Positions 34,631-43,504 are shown, counted from the stretch's first letter. The stretch: 64,000 nt of DNA from Rhodoferax sp. BLA1 (GCF_013416775.1 NZ_SZVI01000006.1:79452-143451); one strand, 5' to 3'. Made by a program: numbers and translations. Notes: generated by a model from the sequence alone, not told the origin.

Positions 34631-36328
34631 ATGTTGACCCTGAACACACCTTCACTGCCTGCCAGCTGGCTCACCCAGCGCCCCACCAACCCCACGGCGA
34701 CCACGGTGGCGGTCAAAAGTGCCGACGCCTTGACGTGGTCGCCATCCCCCAGCACGCTGGTGTCGGTGACCCCACCCGATCAAGTTGCAGCAGACGCAGA
34801 GCCCTTTCTGCACGTGACGCAGATGCCAACCACCCTGAATGCCACCGAGGCCACCTACGGTCCGCAGGGCCTCATCCATGTGAAGGGTGGGCAGATGCAG
34901 GTGTGGGAGCAGGCATCGGACAATGCCCTGGGGCAGTTGATGGGCCGCAATGCCGGCCGGTTGACCACAGCAGCCAGGCTCGAAGGACTGGGTGCCGCGC
35001 TGCTGGAGCAGGTGGGCAGCCATGGCAGCAGCTACCGGCAATCCGTGGTGAATGTTGGTGCACCGAATTCAGCGGAAAAAATCCAGTCCAAGGCGGCGAG
35101 TTCACTTCTGGAATTCCAAAGCACGCCAACAGCCAGGGTGGAACTGAGCATCCAGACCCAATCCGGCGCACAAGTCCGCCTGGCCATCGTTGACCAAAGA
35201 GAGAGTGGTCTCCATGGCACGGGCATCTCGGTCGAAGTGATCGTGGAGGGTGAACTCAACGAGGCAGAACGGGCGGCATTAACGTCCCTGGCCAGCGGGT
35301 TTGAAAAAGCCATTCAGGGTCTTGCCGGGGATGCCACCCAGGTCGATCTGGCCGGGCTGACCCAGTTTGACAGCAAGGTGATTGCCAAGCTGGAGCTGAC
35401 AACCAGTATTTATGGTCGCGACGAACACGGTCTGCGTTATGAAAAGCTGGGGGCCAGTTTCAAGGCAGATGCCAACACCCAGGAGATCCAACTCAGGCGT
35501 CCTGACGGCGATGTGAAGATGCGCACGGATTTGCGCCAGCCCGCGCTGTGGGGCAGTGGTGAACAAAAAGCCTACGCGGTGCGCCAGTACCTGCAACAGA
35601 TTGACCAAGCGGCGCAACGTGGACACGCCAGCGCAGACCTGGTGGACATGTTCAAGTCCACATTCGTGGCCATGAACGCCGGTTATGGGACGCAAGAGAT
35701 CAGCGACACGGCCCGTGCAGCGCTGGTCGCGGCGCCTGTTGACCCGCGCACCGATGCCGAGGCCTGGAGCGAGGCCGACAAAAGCTGGCTGACGGGTTTG
35801 GCTGACTTTGATGCCAAGCTGAGTGCCACACCGCGTGCCTCCAATCCACGCAAAACCATGGAGCTGGACAGCTTTGTCTACGCCATCAACCAGACCACGA
35901 CGGTCTCTGGCAGCTCCCGCGACAACCGGGCCATCACACAAACCCAAACCGCAGAACTCAGTGCGACTTACCACCAGTCGCTTTATTCGTCAAAGCCACC
36001 GGACCTCACCGATGAGACCGCCTCCCAAAACTACACCTACCACCAGATTGAGGACAACAGCAGCAGCCAAGTGCAACTGGCCTACGAGAAAGATAAACTG
36101 GTCGACGCCACGCTGACACAGTCCTCCTCGCGGTCCCAGCGTGTGCAAAAGTATGAATTCGCCAAGCTGATCGAAGATCGCGTGACACCGCCCGAGCTGC
36201 GTCTCAAACAGACGGATTTGCGGCCTTTGCTCCAACAGCTCGAGGAGCAGCAAGCGGCCCGCAAGATCACGGATGAAGAAAAGCAGAAGCTGTTCACCAC
36301 CTGGCACGCCATGGTTTTCATGGCTTAA
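34631..36328 (+). CDS. Unrecognised 565-aa protein
   Basis: No family was recognised. The protein starts with a Pro/Thr-rich, probably disordered ~60 residues and has no signal peptide or membrane helix. The middle (about 165-275) alternates hydrophobic and polar residues ('ARVELSIQTQSGAQVRLAIVDQ', 'GISVEVIVEGELNEAERAALTSLASGFEKAI'), suggesting beta-strands followed by helices. The end is helical and charged. Codon use and length support a real gene. It is 91 nt after emrB and followed by a possible 55-codon gene. Start is ATG 34631 (TTG 34628 adjoins). Confidence 0.65.
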   Translation: MLTLNTPSLPASWLTQRPTNPTATTVAVKSADALTWSPSPSTLVSVTPPDQVAADAEPFLHVTQMPTTLNATEATYGPQGLIHVKGGQMQVWEQASDNALGQLMGRNAGRLTTAARLEGLGAALLEQVGSHGSSYRQSVVNVGAPNSAEKIQSKAASSLLEFQSTPTARVELSIQTQSGAQVRLAIVDQRESGLHGTGISVEVIVEGELNEAERAALTSLASGFEKAIQGLAGDATQVDLAGLTQFDSKVIAKLELTTSIYGRDEHGLRYEKLGASFKADANTQEIQLRRPDGDVKMRTDLRQPALWGSGEQKAYAVRQYLQQIDQAAQRGHASADLVDMFKSTFVAMNAGYGTQEISDTARAALVAAPVDPRTDAEAWSEADKSWLTGLADFDAKLSATPRASNPRKTMELDSFVYAINQTTTVSGSSRDNRAITQTQTAELSATYHQSLYSSKPPDLTDETASQNYTYHQIEDNSSSQVQLAYEKDKLVDATLTQSSSRSQRVQKYEFAKLIEDRVTPPELRLKQTDLRPLLQQLEEQQAARKITDEEKQKLFTTWHAMVFMA

Positions 36329-36341
36329 ATAGGCACACACC

Positions 36342-36509
36342 GTGGATAAACGTCGTTTTGTTGAAAAAACCAGCTGGCTGCGGCCCTACACCCGCTGGGC
36401 CACACGGGTGTCGCTGAGCGCTCCAGATTGGTTGCCAGGCTGGCTGCGTTTTGCCCCGCTCAAACTCTCGGCACTGATCCTGCGCAGCTACCACCGCAGC
36501 ATGCGCTGA
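36342..36509 (+). CDS. Possible small basic protein (55 aa)
   Basis: A GTG-started frame encodes a 55-aa, Arg/Trp-rich protein ('RRFVEKTSWLRPYTRWATR', ending SYHRSMR). It begins 14 nt after the preceding stop and ends 126 nt before the next start. There is no strong ribosome site and no recognised family, so it is only a candidate. An amphipathic, cationic peptide of this kind could associate with membranes. Confidence 0.35.
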   Translation: MDKRRFVEKTSWLRPYTRWATRVSLSAPDWLPGWLRFAPLKLSALILRSYHRSMR

Positions 36510-36634
36510 ACGCTGGCAGCAGCGGGCTCTACGCCCGGACACACTCTTTACGGCCACTTTACAGACGCGACGTCTGAAGCGCGGGTGGCCCAGGCAGCAT
36601 GAAGACCTGCTCAACACATTGCAAGGTCTCGATC

Positions 36635-37336
36635 ATGAAGCAACCCCTGCTGTTCCTCGCCGCACTGGTCGCCAGTGCCTCCAGCATGGCGCAAGACGCG
36701 GGCCGTGTTATCTCGTCCACACCGGTGCTGGAGCAGGTGGCTGTGCCACGCCAGGTGTGTTCGGTGCAACAGGTGGCGGTGCAGCAACCCAAATCGGGCG
36801 CTGGTGCGGTCATCGGTGCCATTGCCGGTGGCGCTGTGGGCAACGCCATTGGCAATGGCGGTGGTCGGGCGGTGGCCACCGTGGTGGGGCTGATGGGCGG
36901 CGCCGTCCTGGGCAATCACCTGGAGGGAACATCGGCCCCGCAGTTGCAAAATGTGCAGCGCTGCACAACGCAGACCACGTATGAGAACCGCATCGCCGCT
37001 TACAACGTGATCTATGACTATGCAGGCAAACGCTACCAGGTGCAGATGCCCCATGACCCGGGCCGCACCATCCCGCTGAACATCAGCCCGGTAGGTGGCA
37101 GCGTGGCGCCAGCGCCCAACATGTACACCACGGTGTATGACAGCACACCCCGCCATAAACAACAGGCGCCGGTGCTGCTGGCGCCGCCGGTGCGTCACAC
37201 GTACCCAGTCATTGTGGCGCGGGATCATGACCGAGATCACCGCATGGATCGCCGCTGGGACCGTCGCGACGACCGCAGGGACAACCGGCGTGATGACTGG
37301 CAAAACCATCGCCGCGATTGGAACGATGGCCGCTGA
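36635..37336 (+). CDS. Glycine-zipper 2TM domain protein
   Basis: This 233-aa protein has a signal peptide (to about 'SMAQ') and a glycine-zipper segment 'GAGAVIGAIAGGAVGNAIGN' continuing to 'VGLMGGAVLGNHLEG', as in rickettsial 17-kDa antigen-like outer-membrane proteins. The end is an unusual run rich in Arg, Asp and His ('DRRWDRRDDRRDNRRDDW'). Function unknown; probably an envelope protein. Start ATG 36635 has AAGG upstream. Confidence 0.8.
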   Translation: MKQPLLFLAALVASASSMAQDAGRVISSTPVLEQVAVPRQVCSVQQVAVQQPKSGAGAVIGAIAGGAVGNAIGNGGGRAVATVVGLMGGAVLGNHLEGTSAPQLQNVQRCTTQTTYENRIAAYNVIYDYAGKRYQVQMPHDPGRTIPLNISPVGGSVAPAPNMYTTVYDSTPRHKQQAPVLLAPPVRHTYPVIVARDHDRDHRMDRRWDRRDDRRDNRRDDWQNHRRDWNDGR

Positions 37337-37354
37337 GGCCACTTCCCAGCGGGC

Positions 37355-37825
37355 TCAGTACAACCAGGGAACAAAACGCTTGCTGCGCTGGCGATAGCTG
37401 GCGTAAAGAGGGTGGTACTCGCACAACCAGTTTTCTTCCAAGCTCGCCTTGATCAACAACACACCGAACAACAGAACCCAGGCCAACCACGCCAACACAT
37501 TGCCTGCCACCAGGGCCAGCGCAGCCGCCAGCAGCAACACGGCCGTGTACATCGGGTGGCGGATCAGCCGGTACGGCCCGGTGGTGACCAGTTGGCCACA
37601 GGCTTTGGGCGCTGGGTGAACATTGAAGTTGCCCAGGCGGTTGTGCCACAAGGTCCAGCCGACGAGCCCGCCTGACAAGCCCACCAGCAGCCAGCCCGGC
37701 AGTGTCATGCCAGCTTGCATCAGCGTGGGTGTTGCCATCAGCGCCAACCAGAGCAACACACCAAACTGCAGTAACACCAGCACCGCACCACCCATACGCC
37801 GCTGCGCGACCCCGAATGGCAACAT
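37355..37825 (-). CDS. Isoprenylcysteine carboxyl methyltransferase-like membrane protein
   Basis: This 156-aa protein has four or five membrane helices and the PEMT/ICMT signature: 'TTGPYRLIRHPMYTAVLL' and, near the C-terminus, 'EENWLCEYHPLYASYRQRSKRFVPWL'. Bacterial members are predicted SAM-dependent methyltransferases of the membrane with unknown substrates. Convergent with the glycine-zipper gene; monocistronic. Confidence 0.83.
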   Translation of the reverse strand: MLPFGVAQRRMGGAVLVLLQFGVLLWLALMATPTLMQAGMTLPGWLLVGLSGGLVGWTLWHNRLGNFNVHPAPKACGQLVTTGPYRLIRHPMYTAVLLLAAALALVAGNVLAWLAWVLLFGVLLIKASLEENWLCEYHPLYASYRQRSKRFVPWLY

Positions 37826-37972
37826 GTTGGAACCCCCTTGTAGAACATGCGCTTGATTGTGACCACGCTAGATGCCAGCCCAAAGCACCATCTGCGCGTT
37901 TGTCCCGATGTGCTGCTCGGTGTTTCACCCCAAACTCACTGGCACGAAACTCGCTTTGCCTCCTGGTATAAG

Positions 37973-37988
37973 TTGACCAACTGGTTAG
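37973..37988 (+). promoter_or_regulatory. RutR-like operator upstream of the ABC importer
   Basis: TTGACCAACTGGTTAG matches the RutR site TTGACCA-NN-TGGTCAA at 12 of 14 fixed positions. It directly follows a TATAAG (37966-37971) that could be a -10 element, so a bound repressor would cover the transcription start. A RutR-like regulator gene lies at the end of the same gene group. Confidence 0.65.
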
Positions 37989-38040
37989 ATTCTTGAGGAC
38001 AAGGCTGCTTTTTGGTGCAACGCTCCCTTTTTACGTGCCC

Positions 38041-38868
38041 ATGAAACACCCTCAAGCTTCATCACTTCTGTCCCAGCTCAGCCCACCCGCAGGGGGGCGG
38101 CTGGCGGTGGCGATTCGGCAAGCCAGCGTGGTGTACCCTACTGCCGACACACCGGTGCATGCACTGGACAACATTGATCTGGACATCCGTGAAGGAGAGT
38201 TTGTCTCTCTGATTGGCCCCTCGGGCTGTGGCAAGACCACGCTGATGCGGGTGATTGCGGACCTGGAGCCAATCAGCGCCGGGCAGGTGCTGGTCAACGG
38301 TGTCAGCCCGCACGAAGCGCGACTGGCACGTGCTTACGGTTATGTGTTTCAGGCGCCCGCGCTGTTTCCGTGGCGCACGGTGCTGAACAATGTGACGCTG
38401 CCGCTGCAGATCCAGGGCCGCTCCAAGGCCGACAGCAAAGTCATCGCCATCGAGCACCTGGAGCGTGTGGGGCTCAAAGGTTTTGAGAACAAATACCCCT
38501 GGCAACTCAGCGGCGGCATGCAGCAGCGGGTGTCCATCGCCCGGGCGCTGTCGTTTGAGCCCAAGATTTTGATGATGGACGAGCCCTTTGGCGCACTCGA
38601 TGAAATCACCCGCGACCGCTTGAATGAGCAGCTGCAGCAGCTCTGGCAGCGCGAACGCCGCACCGTGGTGTTTGTCACCCACTCGATTGCCGAGGCGGTG
38701 TATTTGTCGACCAAGATTGTGGTGATGTCGCCGCGCCCCGGGCGCATCGTCAAGGTGATTGACTCACCACTGCCCAACGAGCGGCATCTGGGCCTGCGCG
38801 ACACACCTGAATTTGTGGCGGTGGCGCACGAGGTGCGCGAAGCCCTGGCTGACGGACACCATGGCTAA
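38041..38868 (+). CDS. ABC importer ATPase (nitrate/sulfonate/pyrimidine class)
   Basis: This 275-aa ATPase has Walker A 'GPSGCGKTT', signature 'LSGGMQQR', Walker B 'ILMMDEPFGALDE' and switch His in 'VTHSIAEAV', as in TauB/SsuB/RibY-type importers. Start ATG 38041. It overlaps the first permease gene by 8 nt. With two permeases and a THI5-like binding protein it forms a complete importer; the RutR-like operator and regulator suggest a pyrimidine substrate. Confidence 0.9.
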   Translation: MKHPQASSLLSQLSPPAGGRLAVAIRQASVVYPTADTPVHALDNIDLDIREGEFVSLIGPSGCGKTTLMRVIADLEPISAGQVLVNGVSPHEARLARAYGYVFQAPALFPWRTVLNNVTLPLQIQGRSKADSKVIAIEHLERVGLKGFENKYPWQLSGGMQQRVSIARALSFEPKILMMDEPFGALDEITRDRLNEQLQQLWQRERRTVVFVTHSIAEAVYLSTKIVVMSPRPGRIVKVIDSPLPNERHLGLRDTPEFVAVAHEVREALADGHHG

Positions 38869-39757
38869 GCCAGCCGGTTTTGTGAGCCAAACAGGCCACA
38901 AGGCCTTTCCGGTGCTGGTCATCCTGCTATTTATTTTGGTAGTGTGGTATGTCGCTGCTGTGGCCATGAACGCGCCTGGCGCGATTGAGCGGGTGCTGCC
39001 GACCGACACGCCCTGGAGCTGGCAGCAACTGGTGGGGGCCACGATGGACATGCAGCGCCCGGTCTTGCCCACACCACACCAGGTGGCGCGTGATTTCTGG
39101 AGCAGCCTGGTCGACTGGCCTATCAACTCACCACGCAACCTGCTGTTTCATGTGGCTGTCACCGCCGAAAGCACCTTGTGGGGATTTGTTCTGGGTACCC
39201 TGCTTGGGCTGGTGCTGGCGGTGCTGATCGTGCACTCGCGCACGCTCGACCGCGCCTTGCTGCCGTGGATCGTCGCCTCGCAAAGTGTGCCGGTGCTGGC
39301 GATTGCGCCGATTGTGCTGGTGATCCTGGGTAGCCTCGGTTTCTCGGGCGTGGCGCCCAAGGCGGTGATCGCGATGTATTTGTGCTTTTTCCCGGTGACG
39401 GTGGCGATGGTGCAGGGCCTGCGCTCGCCGCAAAAGATCGAGACCGAGATGCTGCACACCTATGCCGCCAGCAAGTGGCAAGCTTTATGGCTGTTGCGGC
39501 TGCCCGCCTCCCTGCCATTTTTGTTTCCGGCGCTGCGCGTGGGCATTGCCGCAGGGCTGGTCGGCGCCATGGTGGCCGAGTTGCCCACGGGTGCGGTGGC
39601 GGGCCTGGGCGCGCGGCTCCTCACCGGCTCCTACTACGGCAACACGGTGCAGATCTGGTCGGCACTCGTGATGTCGGCCTTGCTGGGGCTGACGCTGACA
39701 CTGGCGGTAGCAGGGGTGGAAAAACTGGTGCTGAGTCGTCGCGGAGGCCAGACATGA
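38861..39757 (+). CDS. ABC transporter permease 1
   Basis: This 298-aa inner-membrane protein has the BPD_transp_1 domain with about six helices and the EAA-type loop ('ETEMLHTYAASKWQALWLLRLPASLPFLFPALRVG'). Start ATG 38861 overlaps the ATPase stop. It ends in an ATGA overlap with the second permease, so the two are translationally coupled and probably form a heterodimer. Confidence 0.88.
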   Translation: MAKPAGFVSQTGHKAFPVLVILLFILVVWYVAAVAMNAPGAIERVLPTDTPWSWQQLVGATMDMQRPVLPTPHQVARDFWSSLVDWPINSPRNLLFHVAVTAESTLWGFVLGTLLGLVLAVLIVHSRTLDRALLPWIVASQSVPVLAIAPIVLVILGSLGFSGVAPKAVIAMYLCFFPVTVAMVQGLRSPQKIETEMLHTYAASKWQALWLLRLPASLPFLFPALRVGIAAGLVGAMVAELPTGAVAGLGARLLTGSYYGNTVQIWSALVMSALLGLTLTLAVAGVEKLVLSRRGGQT

Positions 39758-40713
39758 AACTCTCGCTGGTCAAAGCCCTGGTGTTTGCGGTGTGCAGTTT
39801 GGCGGCTGCGTGTTTGTTGTTCATCCATCCGGCTGCACAAGGAAAGCTGCCCGAAGGCGGCTCGCCGGACGCGGTGTTCTGGTTGGCCGGTCTGGTCATC
39901 GCGGCGCTGGCAGTGGAATCAGTGCGCCTGTTGGCCGCCCTGGATGGCAGCCGCTGGCTGGGCACCGCCACCGCAGCCTTATTTGGCTTGTGGGTCCTCT
40001 ACTTCTGGCAGCTGCTGGTGGTGGCGTTTGAGGTGCCACGGGTGTTGTTACCACCGCCGGGTCTGATCCTGCAGTCCCTCAGTGAACACAGCGAGGTGTT
40101 GTGGGGCGACTTTGTGCAAACTGTGCTCAAGGCGGTGCTGATCGGCTGGGCGCTGGGCTCGGGCCTGGGTTTTGCCGTGGCCGTCGCCATTGACAGGCTG
40201 CCGTTTTTGCAGCGTGGCTTGTTGCCTTTGGCGTCGCTCACCAGCACCGTGCCGCTGGTGGCGGTGGCGCCGATTGCGGTGATGTGGTTTGGCTTCGAGT
40301 GGCCGTCCAAGGCCGCGGTGGTGGTGCTGATGACCTTTTTCCCGATGATGGTCTCGACCCTGGCCGGGCTCAAGGCATCGGGCAAGCTGGAGAGCGAGCT
40401 GATGTTCAGTTATGCCGCCAGCTACAGCCGCACCCTGCTGGCGCTGCGCCTGCCCGCCAGCATGCCTTTCATTTTTGGGGCACTCAAGGTCAACGCCACG
40501 CTGGCGCTGATTGGCGCCATCGTGGCCGAGTTTTTTGGCTCACCCACTGCCGGGCTGGGTTTCCGGATTTCGACCGAGGCCTCGCGCATGAACATGCCCC
40601 TGGTCTGGAGCGCCATTGTGGTGGCGGCGGTGACCGGTTCACTGGCCTATGCGCTGCTGGTGCAGTGTGAGCGCCGGGTGGCGTTCTGGCACCCCTCGGT
40701 GCGCGGACTCTGA
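39754..40713 (+). CDS. ABC transporter permease 2
   Basis: This 319-aa protein is homologous to permease 1 ('ESELMFSYAASYSRTLLALRLPASMPFIFGALKV'), with extra N-terminal membrane helices (about 1-90). Its ATG overlaps the stop of permease 1. GGAGG lies eight bases upstream. Confidence 0.88.
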   Translation: MKLSLVKALVFAVCSLAAACLLFIHPAAQGKLPEGGSPDAVFWLAGLVIAALAVESVRLLAALDGSRWLGTATAALFGLWVLYFWQLLVVAFEVPRVLLPPPGLILQSLSEHSEVLWGDFVQTVLKAVLIGWALGSGLGFAVAVAIDRLPFLQRGLLPLASLTSTVPLVAVAPIAVMWFGFEWPSKAAVVVLMTFFPMMVSTLAGLKASGKLESELMFSYAASYSRTLLALRLPASMPFIFGALKVNATLALIGAIVAEFFGSPTAGLGFRISTEASRMNMPLVWSAIVVAAVTGSLAYALLVQCERRVAFWHPSVRGL

Positions 40714-40745
40714 CGATTTTTCTCAACCCCCAAGGAGCTTTTGCC

Positions 40746-41762
40746 ATGAGTCGTTCTTCCAAGTTCTCCAGCGGCCTGATGGCTGCGGTACTGGCCGTGT
40801 GTGGCCTCACTGCCAGCATGGGCGCCAACGCGGCCGACAAGGTCACCGTGCAGCTCAAGTGGCTGCCACAAGCGCAGTTTGCCGGTTACTACGTGGCGCA
40901 AAGCAAGGGGTATTACAAAGACGCCGGGCTGGATGTGACGATCAAACCCGGTGGCCCGGATATCTCGCCGGTGCAGGTGATTGCGGGCAACGGTGCCGAC
41001 GTGGTGGTGAACTGGATGCCCGACGCGCTGGCCGCGCGTGAAGCCGGTGTGCCGCTGGTCAACATTGCCCAGGTCTTCAACCAGTCCGGCCTGATGCTGA
41101 CCTGCAAAAAGGCCAGCGGTGTGAGCAGCCCGAAAGACTTCAAAGGCAAAACCCTGGGTGTCTGGTACGGCGGCAACGAGTACCCGTTCCTGAACTGGAT
41201 GGCCAAGCTCGGCTACAAACCCGGCACCGACATCAAGATCCTCAAACAAGGCTTCAACGTCGACCCGCTGCTGCAAAACCAGGCCGCCTGTATCTCGACC
41301 ATGATCTACAACGAGTACTGGCAGGTGGTGGACGCGGGTGTCAAAGAAAGCGACCTGGTCACTTTCTTCTATGAAAAAGAAGGCGTGGCCTCGCTCGAAG
41401 ACGGCCTGTATGTGATGGAAGCCAAACTCAAAGACCCGGCTTTTGTGGCCAAGATGGGCAAGTTCCTCAAAGCCACCTTCAAGGGCTGGAACGACGCGGT
41501 GAAAAACCCGGCCGAGGCCGCCAAGATTGTGGTGGCCAACGACATGTCAGGCAGCGCGTCTGAAAAAGTGCAGCAACGCCAGATGGAAAACGTGGCCAAG
41601 CTGATCAGCAACGCGGGCACGGCCAAGATCGGTTACCTGGAGCCCGCTGCCTATGAGCGCACGGTCAAGGTGCTGCTGGCTGCGGGCAGTTCACCGGTGA
41701 TCAAGAAAGACCCGGGCAAAGCCGCCTACAGCCACGTGGTGTGGGAAGCGTCGGCCAAGTAA
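40746..41762 (+). CDS. THI5/NMT1-type substrate-binding protein
   Basis: This 338-aa protein has a signal peptide (cleavage near ANA-A) and begins its mature part 'KVTVQLKWLPQAQFAGYYVAQSKGYYKDAGLDVTI', the hallmark of NMT1/THI5-like proteins that bind pyrimidine-type ligands (hydroxymethylpyrimidine precursors, riboflavin-related or pyrimidines). AAGGAG precedes the ATG. A strong terminator follows, closing the importer transcript. Ligand by inference from the RutR context: uracil/thymine or relatives. Confidence 0.87.
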   Translation: MSRSSKFSSGLMAAVLAVCGLTASMGANAADKVTVQLKWLPQAQFAGYYVAQSKGYYKDAGLDVTIKPGGPDISPVQVIAGNGADVVVNWMPDALAAREAGVPLVNIAQVFNQSGLMLTCKKASGVSSPKDFKGKTLGVWYGGNEYPFLNWMAKLGYKPGTDIKILKQGFNVDPLLQNQAACISTMIYNEYWQVVDAGVKESDLVTFFYEKEGVASLEDGLYVMEAKLKDPAFVAKMGKFLKATFKGWNDAVKNPAEAAKIVVANDMSGSASEKVQQRQMENVAKLISNAGTAKIGYLEPAAYERTVKVLLAAGSSPVIKKDPGKAAYSHVVWEASAK

Positions 41763-41784
41763 GGCGCCTGCTTTTACACTTCTG

Positions 41785-41818
41785 GGGGTCTTATCCGGCA
41801 GGGTAAGACCCCTTTTTT
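41785..41818 (+). terminator. Rho-independent terminator of the importer operon
   Basis: GGGGTCTTATCC pairs with GGGTAAGACCCC (12 bp including one G-U pair, GGCA loop), followed by TTTTTT. It lies just upstream of the regulator gene, which therefore needs its own promoter or read-through. Confidence 0.88.
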
Positions 41819-41826
41819 GATTGACC

Positions 41827-42495
41827 ATGACACCGCTCCAACGCAGCCAACTCCAGCCGACCCTCGACGACAGCGCCAAGGGCCAGATCCGCCAGGCCAA
41901 CGAGGCGCGCATTTTGGCCGCGGCAGAGCGGGTGTTTGCCGGTGCCGGTTTTGGCGGCGCCACCATGGCCGCGATTGCCGACGAGGCCGGTTTACCCAAG
42001 GCCAACCTGCACTATTACTTTGGCGCCAAACAGGATCTGTACCGCGCGGTGCTGGCCCACACCCTGCAGGACTGGCTGGTGCCCACCGAAGTCTTCACCC
42101 CCGAGGCCGATCCCCGAACCGCCATCGAGGCCTATATCCGCGCCAAGATGGCGCTCGCCATGCAGCGGCCCCACGCCTCACGCGTGTTTGCCAATGAACT
42201 CTTGCACGGCGCACCGGTGGTCAAACAGCTGCTGGCCACCGAGCTGCGCCCGCTGGTGCTGGCCAAGGCCGAGGTAATCAACCAGTGGGTGCGCAGTGGC
42301 CGGATGGCGCCGGTCGACCCGATCCATTTGTTTTTCACCCTGTGGGCTGCGACCCAGACCTATGCCGACTTTGAGGTGCAGGTCTGCGCGGTGCTGGGAC
42401 AAACCGAGTTCACCCCAGGCGACCAGTCGCAAGCCACCGAACATGTGGTGAGCCTGCTGCTGCGTGGCTGTGGTTTACAAGAAATTGGCCACTAG
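41827..42495 (+). CDS. rutR: TetR family regulator, RutR-like
   Basis: This 222-aa protein has an N-terminal TetR helix-turn-helix ('AGFGGATMAAIADEAGLPKANLHYYFGAKQDLYRAVL') and a C-terminal YcdC/RutR-type ligand domain ('RVFANELLHGAPVVKQLL', 'LFFTLWAATQTYADFE'). RutR represses pyrimidine catabolism genes and is released by uracil or thymine. ATG 41827 is preferred; the sequence TTGACCATG at the start contains one RutR half-site. Its stop codon lies inside a palindromic repeat unit. Confidence 0.8.
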   Translation: MTPLQRSQLQPTLDDSAKGQIRQANEARILAAAERVFAGAGFGGATMAAIADEAGLPKANLHYYFGAKQDLYRAVLAHTLQDWLVPTEVFTPEADPRTAIEAYIRAKMALAMQRPHASRVFANELLHGAPVVKQLLATELRPLVLAKAEVINQWVRSGRMAPVDPIHLFFTLWAATQTYADFEVQVCAVLGQTEFTPGDQSQATEHVVSLLLRGCGLQEIGH

Positions 42496-42535
42496 CCCTT
42501 TTATAAAAAGGGCCAATAGCTATATTTAATATAGC
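42489..42535 (-). repeat. Palindromic repeat unit supplying the rutR stop codon
   Basis: CTAGCCCTTTTATAAAAAGG, then GCCAATAGCTATATTTAATA: hairpin CCCTTTTTATAAAAAGGG-like. The TAG of rutR (42493-42495) is the first part of the repeat, so insertion may have changed the end of the gene. Confidence 0.7.
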
Positions 42536-42570
42536 AAAACTACAAACCTAGCCGCAACCCCTGAGCAACA

Positions 42571-43347
42571 TCAGGGCATGTACTGGCCACCATTGACGTT
42601 GATGACCTGGCCGGTGATGTACCCGCTGCAGGCGTGTGAGGCCAGGAACAGGAAGCTCGGTGCCACTTCCTGCGCCGTGGCAAAACGGCCCATCGGGATG
42701 CTGGCATTGATCTGGGCGCGCACCGCGTCGTTTTTGTCAGCGTGGAATGCGGTGTCCACAGTGCCTGGCGCCACCACGTTGAAGCGCACACCGTCCTTGG
42801 TGTAAGACGTCACCCAGTTTTTCTGGATGGTGTGGATCCAGGCTTTGGCGGCCGCGTACAACGACGCACCCGGGCCACCACCCATGTAGCTGGCAAACGA
42901 GCCCACCAGAATCACCGATGCGGTGGTGCCACTGGCCTGCGCCGAGGCCTTCAAGTGGGGCATCGCGTATTTGGTGACCATGTGCGCCGAGCGGGCGTTG
43001 AGGTCAAACACCCGGTCAAAAAAGGCGTCGTCAATGTCGACAATTTGCTGGCGTCCCACCAGCCCACCCACGTTGTTGATGAGCACATCGATGCCACCGA
43101 ATCGGGCCACAAACTGCGCCACCACGTCTTGGCAGGCCTGGGTGTTGCACAGATCTCCCTCGAAAAACGCGGCCTCCCCACCGAGCTGGCGCAAAGCCTC
43201 CAGCGTTTGCGGCACACCCTCGCTCATGGCCTGGGCGGTGATGCCAACCTTGGCGCCACAACGCGCAAAGGCTTGCGCGGTGGCCAAGCCGATACCGGCG
43301 CTGGACCCGGTGATCAAAACCCGTTTGTCTTTCAAATCATTGAACAT
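42571..43347 (-). CDS. SDR family dehydrogenase, probably sugar 1-dehydrogenase
   Basis: This 258-aa short-chain dehydrogenase has 'VLITGSSAGIGLATAQAF' (NAD(P) binding), 'DVLINNVGG', the catalytic Ser region 'ILVGSFASYMG' and 'SLYAAAKA' (Tyr-x-x-x-Lys), and ends 'GQVINVNGGQYMP'. It is divergent from the IclR/dgoK/dgoA genes and so may oxidise galactose or a related sugar to the lactone handled by the SMP-30 protein. The substrate is inference. CAGGAG precedes the ATG. Confidence 0.82.
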   Translation of the reverse strand: MFNDLKDKRVLITGSSAGIGLATAQAFARCGAKVGITAQAMSEGVPQTLEALRQLGGEAAFFEGDLCNTQACQDVVAQFVARFGGIDVLINNVGGLVGRQQIVDIDDAFFDRVFDLNARSAHMVTKYAMPHLKASAQASGTTASVILVGSFASYMGGGPGASLYAAAKAWIHTIQKNWVTSYTKDGVRFNVVAPGTVDTAFHADKNDAVRAQINASIPMGRFATAQEVAPSFLFLASHACSGYITGQVINVNGGQYMP

Positions 43348-43433
43348 TTTTCTTTCTCCTGTGATGAAAAGCGGCTGTCAGATGGGACAAACTCCCGGTT
43401 AAATGTCTCACTATGTGGACAGATAAAAACTAT

Positions 43434-43480
43434 TTGACACAATGGTACTTTGATCCTAATATTTGGTCAACCAACCAAAT
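43434..43480 (+). promoter_or_regulatory. Promoter and palindromic operator of the IclR-dgoKA operon
   Basis: TTGACA (43434-43439), 17 bp, TAATAT (43457-43462) is close to consensus. A perfect inverted repeat ATTTGGT-N6-ACCAAAT (43461-43480) overlaps the end of the -10 and the expected start point. A wider repeat AACTATTTG (43428) / CAAATAGTT (43476) encloses it. Likely binding sites for the IclR protein controlling both directions. Confidence 0.7.
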
Positions 43481-43504
43481 AGTTGAGACAAAGTCGAGGT
43501 TCAG

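Noticed and set aside
41821..41834. TTGACCATGACA at the rutR start as a full RutR operator
   Set aside because: Only the left half-site matches; the right half is absent.
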